From assembly GCF_900167535.1 (NCBI RefSeq), contig NZ_FUYE01000003.1:1-64000 (forward strand): 64,000 nucleotides of DNA, read 5' to 3'. Position 1 is the stretch's first letter. Every line of letters begins with the position of its first letter. The notes under the pieces are model-generated. The model did no database searches. It was not told where the DNA came from and saw only the letters and a program-made list of their open reading frames with translations. Shown here in pieces: positions 34,783 to 42,500 of this stretch. Source of the DNA: Prosthecobacter debontii. Its GTDB lineage: Bacteria; Verrucomicrobiota; Verrucomicrobiia; Verrucomicrobiales; Verrucomicrobiaceae. A program made the translations under genes and the position numbers.

Positions 34783-35213
34783 GGGGAGCTTCAGAGTTGG
34801 GTTAAAAAGCAGAGAAGAATCGAATTTGTGAAAAAAGACCGCCGATCGCTAACCACCAGATATTGCGAGAGGCGGGGGAGATTATGCACTACATCTTGTG
34901 GAGGGCGAGATGTTTTTACCCCACTTCACCACTACCAGATGTTTCACAGCGCAGCGGTAAGCGTTCCACAGGGATAAAATTTTTTGCGCGTTAAAAAGTT
35001 AAAATAGAGGCTGATTTTTGAGAATTGTCGCAAAAATGCAGAAACTCCTTCAAAACCAAGACGTTGTGAATAACTCCCTGGCAGAAGTGTCACCCAACCT
35101 ATTTTTGAACTGCTCCCCGCCCCTCATTTTCAAAGGCTTTCCTATCCGGTTTGCACCCCCCTGGTAGAAGCTGCTTGCCAAAGAGAGGACTTCCCCCATA
35201 TTCGCCGCCCCTT
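34783..35213. other. 431-base intergenic region between divergent nrdB and secG
   Basis: No gene is seen. It carries the two NrdR-like boxes (34854-34900). The middle (34975-35030) is AT-rich (for example AAAATTTTTTGCGCGTTAAA), as expected for promoters. A single TGTGAATAA near 35065 matches the DnaA-box consensus but is isolated. Confidence 0.6.
34854..34900 (-). promoter_or_regulatory. Paired NrdR-like operator boxes upstream of nrdB
   Basis: CACTACATCTTGTG (34887-34900) fits the imperfect palindrome bound by the NrdR repressor. A weaker copy, CACCAGATATTGCG (34854-34867), matches it at 10 of 14 positions. Their centres are 33 bases apart, about three helical turns, which is the usual spacing of tandem NrdR boxes. 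They lie 72-118 bases before the nrdB start. nrdR itself is not in the window. Confidence 0.65.
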
Positions 35214-35846
35214 ATGGACATTTTGATTGGCATTCTCACGGTAGTCGAAGTCCTCGTCTGCCTTCTCCTCATCCTCGTCGTTCTCATGCAGCGTCCGCGG
35301 CAAGAAGGCCTTGGTGCATCTTTCGGAGATGGCATGATGTCTCAAATCGCCGGAGCGCAAACCACCAACGTGCTTCAGAAGTTCACGGTGTATTTGGCAG
35401 TGGGCCTGTTCATCTTGACCCTGAGCTTGGCCATGCTGGTGACACGCAAACAATCCTCCCGCGCTAACACGCAACTTTTCTCCGCCCCTGCCCCAGCCGC
35501 CGTGGAAGCCCCCAAAGTGGAAGAAAAACCTGCCGCTCCTGCTCCAGCAGCCCCTGCTGAGGCGCCCAAGTCTGGCGAGGCCAAGCCTGCTGTGGAAACC
35601 AGTCCGCCCACTAAGCCCCTCCAGGAAGCCGTGAAAAAGGAAGCTGCCCCAGCCGCTCCTGCGGAGAAAAAGGCGGAAGCACCAGCTCCTGCTAAGCAAG
35701 AAGAGCCTAAGTCCGCTCCGGCGGCACCTGCCCCAGCCCCCGCACCAGCAGTTCCGGCCCCGACTCCAGCTCCAGCGCCAGCCGCCCCTGCGACGACACC
35801 CGCTCCTGCTCCAGCGGCCCCTGCAGCACCTGCCACCAACCCTTAA
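35214..35846 (+). CDS. secG: Protein translocase subunit SecG with long Ala/Pro tail
   Basis: This 210-residue protein begins MDILIGILTVVEVLVCLLLI with the two transmembrane helices of SecG and the conserved loop VLMQRPRQEGLGASFGDGMM between them. SecG is the small auxiliary subunit of the SecYEG channel in the inner membrane. The usual protein is about 75-110 residues; here residues 85-210 are an Ala/Pro/Lys/Glu-rich low-complexity tail (APAAPAEAPKSGEAKPAVET). The start at 35214 was preferred to an in-frame start 21 codons upstream because the SecG hydrophobic N-terminus begins there. An M23 peptidase gene follows after 49 bases. Confidence 0.92.
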   Translation: MDILIGILTVVEVLVCLLLILVVLMQRPRQEGLGASFGDGMMSQIAGAQTTNVLQKFTVYLAVGLFILTLSLAMLVTRKQSSRANTQLFSAPAPAAVEAPKVEEKPAAPAPAAPAEAPKSGEAKPAVETSPPTKPLQEAVKKEAAPAAPAEKKAEAPAPAKQEEPKSAPAAPAPAPAPAVPAPTPAPAPAAPATTPAPAPAAPAAPATNP

Positions 35847-35895
35847 ACCAAAGGCTCCTTTTCCGAGTCTCAACCAACCACCCTCTGACCGCCCC

Positions 35896-36735
35896 ATGAC
35901 GAACGGCGGCCCAGCCTTTACCTTCAGCCCCCCACGCCCAGTCTCCTGGTGTGGAGGGCTGTTGTTTTTCGGCCTGCTGCTACTGGCAACCCTCAGTCAG
36001 GCTCAGTCCACTGGCTCTGTCCGCTGCCAATTGGCCGATGGTTTTGACTTCCCTGTCGGTAAGCCCAATGGCGACGGCTATTACAAGTCTCGCGGTTACT
36101 GGCCCAACGGCCACCTCGGGGAAGACTGGAATGGCAAAGGCGGTGGCGACAGTGACCTCGGCGCTCCTATCTACTCCACAGCCCGCGGAGTGGTGATCAT
36201 TTCCGAGAACATCGGAGTCGGCTGGGGAAATTGCATCATCGTGCGTCACGCCTACCGTGACGAAACGGGCAAAATCGCCATGGTGGATAGCCTCTACGCC
36301 CACCTCCAACAGCGCCTCGTCAAGGTGGGCCAGGTGATGGAGAAAGGTCAACTCGTGGGCACCATGGGTGGCAACAACGGCATGTATCTGGTGCATTTGC
36401 ACTTTGAGATGCGGAAAAACCTGCGCATCGGCATGAACCGCAGTCAGTTCGCCCGTGACAATACGAACTACTACAGCCCCACGGACTTCATCAATAAGCA
36501 TCGAAATCTCCAGACCAACTTCCAGAAGTATCCCATCCCCATGGGCTTGTTTGCTCCCTATGGCCGATCCTTGGCCGATGCCCGTAGTGACGGAGGCGAT
36601 ACCGTGAAGGTGCCGACGGTGACCCCCAATCTCCCAGATGCGGGTCCTTCTGCTGACGACGAAGACTTTTGGTCAAAGCTGCGCAGCCGCTTGAAGCAGA
36701 GCAAAATCACCGAAGGCGAGAAGACTCAGCCCTGA
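35896..36735 (+). CDS. Secreted M23-family metallopeptidase
   Basis: This 279-residue exported protein has a signal segment (GGLLFFGLLLLATLSQAQS) ending near residue 37. The LytM/M23 domain shows the zinc ligands HLGEDWN (H-x3-D) near residue 74 and HLHFEMR near 166. The canonical PIYSTARGVVIISENIGVGW strand region lies between them. These enzymes cut peptidoglycan cross-links or activate amidases. The C-terminal 80 residues are hydrophilic with no recognised domain. It lies just downstream of secG on the same strand and may be co-transcribed. Confidence 0.9.
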   Translation: MTNGGPAFTFSPPRPVSWCGGLLFFGLLLLATLSQAQSTGSVRCQLADGFDFPVGKPNGDGYYKSRGYWPNGHLGEDWNGKGGGDSDLGAPIYSTARGVVIISENIGVGWGNCIIVRHAYRDETGKIAMVDSLYAHLQQRLVKVGQVMEKGQLVGTMGGNNGMYLVHLHFEMRKNLRIGMNRSQFARDNTNYYSPTDFINKHRNLQTNFQKYPIPMGLFAPYGRSLADARSDGGDTVKVPTVTPNLPDAGPSADDEDFWSKLRSRLKQSKITEGEKTQP

Positions 36736-36786
36736 TCTGGAATAAGCCTCTCAGCCGAATTTCGAGGAGACGAAAAGATCCGTCCG

Positions 36787-37485
36787 TCACGGTGCCGCCA
36801 CCTTTTCCCAAACCCCTTCTTTCTCCTCCCTGGCCCGGCGGCCGAGAGCCATGAGTTCAGCCAGATAAGTCGGTAAATCCCGAGAGTCGCCGGGCAGAGC
36901 CGTGTCCACCCCGTCCAACCGCGCATAGCCTTTGCGCAGCAGTAGATCCATGAGATACACCCGATGCCCATCTTCACGCAGGAAACGGATGAGGGCATAA
37001 TAACGGAGCGTATTGGGCACGCGTTCCCAGCGAGTAAGGACCTCAAACGGACGGGTTTTCAGCAGCTCCGTCACATAAGCAGCCGCCTCCTCCCCCGTGG
37101 ACGTGATCACCTTCTCCGTAGTGTGACCAAAGTAGCGAGCCTGCTCAGCCACCCGTTGGGGATGCGTCATGGTCGCTTCCAGAGCATCCACAAAGTAGAG
37201 CACGAAGATGTACTCATCATTGCCGATGCGAATGCGTAAGGTGTCGGCCTCATTGGCACGGCTCTCGACCAATGACGCCTTCGGAAAGATAAGAAATTTC
37301 TCCTCCACCGGGTTGGGTGCCCCTCCCTCATCAGGCAGAGTTTCCCCCGGCACACCCGCCACCTTCACGGGCATCGCCCGCGCAGGAGCTGAGCGGCTTT
37401 CTTTGAGCAAGATCCCACCGAGTACAACAATCAGCACCAGCACCGCAGTGATGGCGAGATTGAGTAAAGTATCACGGAGAGACAT
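36787..37485 (-). CDS. Membrane-anchored nuclease-fold (SNase-like) protein, probably inactive
   Basis: This 232-residue protein has an N-terminal membrane anchor (NLAITAVLVLIVVLGGILL) and a region from about 85 to 215 patterned like staphylococcal nuclease: FVLYFVDALEATMTHP, TGEEAAAYVTELL, and LRKGYARLDG near the end. In active nucleases the strand carries an Arg before VD-x-PE. Here it is Val, and P is replaced, although the Glu is kept. I therefore infer an OB-fold binding role rather than catalysis. It is convergent with the M23 peptidase gene. The family call is based on pattern alone. Confidence 0.6.
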   Translation of the reverse strand: MSLRDTLLNLAITAVLVLIVVLGGILLKESRSAPARAMPVKVAGVPGETLPDEGGAPNPVEEKFLIFPKASLVESRANEADTLRIRIGNDEYIFVLYFVDALEATMTHPQRVAEQARYFGHTTEKVITSTGEEAAAYVTELLKTRPFEVLTRWERVPNTLRYYALIRFLREDGHRVYLMDLLLRKGYARLDGVDTALPGDSRDLPTYLAELMALGRRAREEKEGVWEKVAAP

Positions 37486-37537
37486 GAGCAGCAGCCAATC
37501 ATCGTGAAATCAGCGCTCTTGCCAAGTGCTTACCGCT

Positions 37538-39655
37538 TTAGAGGCCGAGATCTTCAATGACCTCGGGGTCACTCAGCAGCTTGCTTTTGGCCGCATCCGC
37601 CGAACGTCCGGCTTGTCGAGCCCGCCCCAGCATCTCGTTGAACTTGTTTTGAGTGCGGGATGGATTTAGCAGTTCTCCGCGAATAATCTCTCCACAGCTC
37701 ACGAGGCTGTCCACATAAGGCCAGACGCGAGGGTCCAGACGCGGACGCAGATTCTTCAGTCGATTGATGGACCCACCGAGTTCATCGGGCTGAAACGATA
37801 AAGCGGTTTTTCCGGAAAAATCGTTTTTGGTTGAACTGCTCAGCCCCATGGCTCCCGCATCCGCCGCCTCAATGGAACCCGCCAGCGACAGCTTTGTCGG
37901 CACCCGTCCCTGGGCATACATCAACAAATATTTTGCCGAGAGGCTATGAGGGGCTTTTTCCAGGACTGCTTGCAGCCGAGTGATGGCGTGAGGCGTGCGC
38001 AGAATGGCCAACATCTGCCGTGGATCACGCTGGAGCGCGCTGCGAATGACATCAAACTCAGCCACAGCTTGCTGAAGCGTCCCCGTTCTCTCTGAGTCGG
38101 CTAGCTGCACGGCTTGATTGAATTGCTCCAGAGCAAAGACATGGATCGCCGCCAGCGGTCCTGGACCATCCAACACGAGGATGTCCTGAACAGATCGCTC
38201 GTTCTTGGCTGGCACAGCGACGATCTTACAAGCACCCTTCGTTGCTCCTCGCACCTTAGCCGCGACTCCGCCGATGGGTTGGACACTTCCATCGGCATTC
38301 ATGTCCCCTGTGACTGCAAACGTAGGATCCCAGGTCTTACCCATGATCACAGACTCCACGAGTAATCCACACGCCACCGCCGCTGAAGGACCATCCTTGC
38401 CTGAATATTTTTCTTCAAATGCGATCTCCAGCGATCTACCTGCCGCGAGCCCCTTATGGCGTAGCCTCATGAATTTGGTGACTTCGTTCAGGGCGATGCG
38501 CATATCACTCCCGACTGGTTGACTAAAGTTAAGCGAGGCATTTCCCGGCACGGCCGTGATATTCATTTTGGTCACTTGGCCTGCTTCTCGCCCGGAGGCC
38601 AGTTGCATGATAAGTAATCCATTCACATGGGACTGCTCCAACTTCAATTCCACCCCATCGGTCGCCAGCGTGTCCCTACCTTGCATGGAGCTATCAGTGC
38701 TAGGTGTGCCGGACTCGGGCAAGATACTTGTCAGTGGTAAGGCCGCCTGTACGTCTAGCCCTTTGAGTTTGAGCACCCCATCCTCGACCGTCGCCTCCAA
38801 ACGGCACCCACCAGCAATTTCCTCATTCAGGACCAGCAACCCAACATTTGTTGGCAACTCCTCAGGCTGACTATTTATCCAACGAATGGGCAAAACGACG
38901 CTTGTCGAAGCTCCAAGCCCATCCGCAGCAAGCAGGTTATTGAATAGGCCGCGACTGTTTTCAAACGTCACATGAGAACTGGTCAGCAACAAAGATCGGT
39001 CAATGGCGCATTGGTCAAATCGAGTGTATTGGATCAAAGGGCTCCGGGCCAGGGCTAGAGGTGTAAAAGGGCCGCTTTTCTGGGCAAGTGCACCGCCAAA
39101 AGCACAACGCATGGTATACCGCGATGATTCTAGCTCTCTCACCACACAATCCATCATCTTTAGCCCCATGAGATTGATGGGAGAAAACCAAGCACCCGCC
39201 TGCAAGATGGAATTGGTGATCTTGATCTCCGATGGAAAATCCAGCTTCAAAGCATTGGGCGAAGCAAACTCGCATTTCTCCAAACCACAGGAATCAATCG
39301 CTACCTCAGCACCTGGGTCCATACCGATATAACAGTTCCTCAACAACGAACCGCGGACGCTCAAGCGTCCCCCAGCCCGAACGATAAAACGAGTGGATTC
39401 AATGACACACCTGTCGGGAATCGTCAGCGTGCAGGTCCGATCAGGACCAGGATCAATAGTGACTGCGCCTGTTCCCTGATAGCCCCCCTCCGGAAGCTTG
39501 AACGAAGAGGTCAGGACATGCTTATCCTCGCCGAATTTCAGCATTTCATATCGTGCAGTTTCCTCCTGCGCTGAGACTAAGCCATACGATAGCAATAATC
39601 CTAAATACCAACGCCCCAACTTGCAGCCTCGGAATTTTTTCATCCCCATTTTCAT
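37538..39655 (-). CDS. Secreted protein with Lon-type (S16) protease domain
   Basis: This 705-residue protein has a signal peptide (LGRWYLGLLLSYGLVSA). Residues 60-200 are patterned like a beta-helix (RFIVRAGGRLSVRGSLLRNC, MDPGAEVAIDSCGLEKCEFA). The Lon proteolytic domain lies at about 360-520, with the catalytic serine in SGKDGPSAAVACGL near 421 and the lysine in IGGVAAKVRGATKG near 465, the normal 43-44 residue spacing. The AAA+ ATPase domain of Lon is absent. The C-terminal 150 residues are helical. An ATP-independent, exported Lon-like protease is inferred. Substrates are unknown. It is divergent from pyrE. Confidence 0.85.
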   Translation of the reverse strand: MKMGMKKFRGCKLGRWYLGLLLSYGLVSAQEETARYEMLKFGEDKHVLTSSFKLPEGGYQGTGAVTIDPGPDRTCTLTIPDRCVIESTRFIVRAGGRLSVRGSLLRNCYIGMDPGAEVAIDSCGLEKCEFASPNALKLDFPSEIKITNSILQAGAWFSPINLMGLKMMDCVVRELESSRYTMRCAFGGALAQKSGPFTPLALARSPLIQYTRFDQCAIDRSLLLTSSHVTFENSRGLFNNLLAADGLGASTSVVLPIRWINSQPEELPTNVGLLVLNEEIAGGCRLEATVEDGVLKLKGLDVQAALPLTSILPESGTPSTDSSMQGRDTLATDGVELKLEQSHVNGLLIMQLASGREAGQVTKMNITAVPGNASLNFSQPVGSDMRIALNEVTKFMRLRHKGLAAGRSLEIAFEEKYSGKDGPSAAVACGLLVESVIMGKTWDPTFAVTGDMNADGSVQPIGGVAAKVRGATKGACKIVAVPAKNERSVQDILVLDGPGPLAAIHVFALEQFNQAVQLADSERTGTLQQAVAEFDVIRSALQRDPRQMLAILRTPHAITRLQAVLEKAPHSLSAKYLLMYAQGRVPTKLSLAGSIEAADAGAMGLSSSTKNDFSGKTALSFQPDELGGSINRLKNLRPRLDPRVWPYVDSLVSCGEIIRGELLNPSRTQNKFNEMLGRARQAGRSADAAKSKLLSDPEVIEDLGL

Positions 39656-39779
39656 AGAATAATTACCCAGAATAAAAAGCCCGATTCTGGATCAAAAACC
39701 AACTACAAATGTTGTGTCCTTTCAGATCGCCGAAAAATCCTGTCCTTGCGTCGCGAATCATCCCCGCTAAACGCTCGGC

Positions 39780-40349
39780 ATGTCCCTCGAATCCGACCGC
39801 GCTGAACTCGCCCAAATCCTCCGCACCAAATCCGTCAAAACTGGAAAATTCACTCTGGCTTCAGGCAAAGAGAGCGATCTGTATGTGGACTGCCGGTTGA
39901 CCACTCTGGATGCGCGTGGTGCGGTTTTGGTGGGTCGGGTGCTGCATGATTTACTGCGCCAAAAAGAGGCAGCCCTGGGAATCAGCGTTGGCTCTCTGGG
40001 GGGCCTGACCATGGGGGCAGATCCCCTGACGTTGGCCGTCGCGATGACCTCGAGCCTAGCGGGTGACGCCAAGGTCGTACAAGCCTTCAACGTGCGTAAA
40101 GAACCCAAGGGCCACGGACGGGGCAAGCGCATCGAGGGGAACTTTGATCCCGCTCAACCCGTCGTGGTGGTGGACGATGTGATCACCACGGGTGACTCCA
40201 CCCTGAAAGCGATCCAGGCCATCGAGGACGAGGGTGGTAAGGTGGCTTTTGCGCTGATTTTGGTGGATCGCCAAGAAGGCGGACGGGACAACATTGAGAG
40301 CAAAGGTTACCCCGTCGTGGCGGCTTATACCCGCGCTGACCTGGTGTGA
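39780..40349 (+). CDS. pyrE: Orotate phosphoribosyltransferase
   Basis: This 189-residue enzyme converts orotate and PRPP to OMP in pyrimidine synthesis. The PRPP-binding loop VVVVDDVITTGDSTLKAIQA lies near 125-142, the catalytic Lys-containing RKEPKGHGRGKRIEG near 106-120, and the N-terminal TGKFTLASGKESDLYVDCRL is typical of the family. Length is normal. It starts with ATG at 39780, 124 bases from the divergent Lon-like gene. The next gene begins about 30 bases after its stop. Confidence 0.96.
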   Translation: MSLESDRAELAQILRTKSVKTGKFTLASGKESDLYVDCRLTTLDARGAVLVGRVLHDLLRQKEAALGISVGSLGGLTMGADPLTLAVAMTSSLAGDAKVVQAFNVRKEPKGHGRGKRIEGNFDPAQPVVVVDDVITTGDSTLKAIQAIEDEGGKVAFALILVDRQEGGRDNIESKGYPVVAAYTRADLV

Positions 40350-40380
40350 TACTTTCCTCATCCGGCATTTGATTGACAGG

Positions 40381-42477
40381 ATGTCGGCTCACGGGATGCT
40401 GTTGCCCGTGAGGATGCACCTTTTTTGTTTTTGGCAGAGGCTCCTCGGCCTCTGCGCTCTCCTCTGTGTCAGCGCCACAGCGCAGGTCACCACACGCGGC
40501 GACGCGGTGGGAAAACTGCTCAACGATTGGTATCAAGCCGGGACCGCAGCAGGACTCACCGCCATCACGTATGAAAATCGGGACGGTCAGCACTCCCCGT
40601 TGGAACCAGGGCGCTATCCCCAACTTCAAATCTTCAAGCCGGACTCGAAGAGTGGCCCAGCGATGGGACCCGCCGTTGCCCTGCGCACCTCACCCACGGT
40701 AGGCAATTGCTCCATGTCCGCCCCTGCGGATAAAGGCGGCAGCCTGCCACGCATGTATCAGATAGATCCTCAAGGTCAGCGTTTCCTGATGATGCAGTAT
40801 CTGGCCTGTAACCTGATGATTTATCCGGAGCATCAGGACTACGATCCCGGCGGCAATGGTGTCGGCGGTTATGGGGATCTCTATCCTACCAACAACGCCT
40901 GCACTCTCATCTCGCAAGGTTCGTCGGGGAGCGATCAGCCTTTTCTCAATTCCGTGCTGACCACCATCGCCGCATTCCCTCCGGCGACGCAGCAATTACT
41001 GATCGAAAAGCGACTGCTGATGCCGACTGTGCAAGCCATCTTCCGCCAGTCTAACAAACGGGTTCAAAAAGAAGAGGATTATTTCACAGGCATCGCCCAC
41101 CCAGTCGTCTTCGATGCAGCGGATCTCGACGAAGAGAAGATGATGCGCATGGCTCATGACATGCGACCACCTCAAATCCCTCCCTTGCCCCAAATTGAAG
41201 TCATCGAAGAGACGGAGATGCAAAACGGTCGGGATTACTTTGAGGCGGAGAAAGCCCACCCTTGGAAGCTGGCCGACACCCCTGTCTCGATTGCCCGCAT
41301 CATGCGAGGAAACACCTCCGAGCATGTTATGAAGATCAGTACGAAAAAAAGTGCCGACCTTATGGGCAGACCGGTGCAACTCCGCTGGCAACTTCTGCAG
41401 GGTGACCCGCGCCTGATCCGACTGGAAAACTCGGCCCAAGGCGCCATCACCGAACTGCATGTGCGCTGGCAGCCTCCGATCAAGACATTGAAAGGGCTTC
41501 GCAGCCATCGCGTGGACATTGGTGTCTTCGCCACCAATGGCCTCACCGTGAGCGCCCCTGCCATCCTCAGCTTCTACATGCTGCCTAACGAAATGCATTT
41601 TTATGATGAGAAAGGACACTCATCGGAAATCTGTTATCAGGTGCATAATCCAGATCTCGGACTCCCCAACGATCCGCGTGACCTACGTTGGCTGAAGGCC
41701 ATGCTCGCCGCCTCGCTCGCCGGAGATGGACTGCGCAGCCGACTCATGGAAAAGCTGCTGACAGAACCAGAACGTCAAAGCCTTCAAAAGATCTGGATAC
41801 CGCTCAATCAACGTTGGCAATCGATCCAAAAACTAGAGTCCGATGAAACCCGCAAGGACAGTGCTCCGATCCTGAAAAACAGTCTTCAGGATGACCTCGC
41901 CAAGACACTGAATGAAAAACTGGAAGGTGATCGTGGCCTGACCGTCCGCACAGCCATCGAACGGTCACTGGAAGCCATTGCCGGATTCACCGATCTCTAC
42001 CTCACCTTTCAAAAGGAATTGGTCCCCCTCGCGGCCCAATCGCCGAAGACGAGCGCAACAGGCGATATCCAAAGGGAAATCAAACGCCTCCAGGATCTCA
42101 ATGTGCTCATGGTTGAGGCCAACGGACATGTCACGACATCAGCACCGCCAGACCGGATTTCACTGGCAGATCGCTACTACATCAGCGGTTTGAACCTGAC
42201 CGTCATGAGTCAGGCCTTGTTCCCAGAGGTGCTGGAACGCTCCACCGCACCAGCTTGGGTGGACCCTCGTCTAACAACACCTAAACCCTGGAGAGATATC
42301 CGCCGTTATGATGAGGCCGGCAAGCTCATGGGCTGGATACGTTATCAAGCAGGACGCACCACTTGGTTCAATCCAGAGGGGCAACTTTTGCCCGAAGGCC
42401 CTGATCATCCCGAGAAAACCAAAACCGTGATTTATCAAAAGACTGCGGAAGGTTTGTTGGAGTGGCTGCCTCAGTGA
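40381..42477 (+). CDS. Conserved PVC secreted protein, unknown function
   Basis: A secreted protein of about 698 residues. The signal peptide is best seen as MHLFCFWQRLLGLCALLCVS, so an ATG at 40396 or 40414 is as likely as the one at 40381; the upstream frame overlaps pyrE. Motifs YDPGGNGVGGYGDLYPTNNA and EKRLLMPTVQAIFRQSNKRV match a hypothetical family I recall from Planctomycetes and Verrucomicrobia. No catalytic signature is identified. The last 16 bases overlap the frame of the next gene, but that gene's likely start is 24 bases downstream, so the two are probably co-transcribed. Confidence 0.7.
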   Translation: MSAHGMLLPVRMHLFCFWQRLLGLCALLCVSATAQVTTRGDAVGKLLNDWYQAGTAAGLTAITYENRDGQHSPLEPGRYPQLQIFKPDSKSGPAMGPAVALRTSPTVGNCSMSAPADKGGSLPRMYQIDPQGQRFLMMQYLACNLMIYPEHQDYDPGGNGVGGYGDLYPTNNACTLISQGSSGSDQPFLNSVLTTIAAFPPATQQLLIEKRLLMPTVQAIFRQSNKRVQKEEDYFTGIAHPVVFDAADLDEEKMMRMAHDMRPPQIPPLPQIEVIEETEMQNGRDYFEAEKAHPWKLADTPVSIARIMRGNTSEHVMKISTKKSADLMGRPVQLRWQLLQGDPRLIRLENSAQGAITELHVRWQPPIKTLKGLRSHRVDIGVFATNGLTVSAPAILSFYMLPNEMHFYDEKGHSSEICYQVHNPDLGLPNDPRDLRWLKAMLAASLAGDGLRSRLMEKLLTEPERQSLQKIWIPLNQRWQSIQKLESDETRKDSAPILKNSLQDDLAKTLNEKLEGDRGLTVRTAIERSLEAIAGFTDLYLTFQKELVPLAAQSPKTSATGDIQREIKRLQDLNVLMVEANGHVTTSAPPDRISLADRYYISGLNLTVMSQALFPEVLERSTAPAWVDPRLTTPKPWRDIRRYDEAGKLMGWIRYQAGRTTWFNPEGQLLPEGPDHPEKTKTVIYQKTAEGLLEWLPQ

Positions 42478-42500
42478 CGTATAGCTTGGCCCTACCCGCC

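Noticed and set aside
35055-35075. TGTGAATAA matching a DnaA box, possible origin
   Set aside because: Only one match with no cluster of boxes, no dnaA/dnaN neighbours and no visible skew evidence. A chance or isolated site is more likely.
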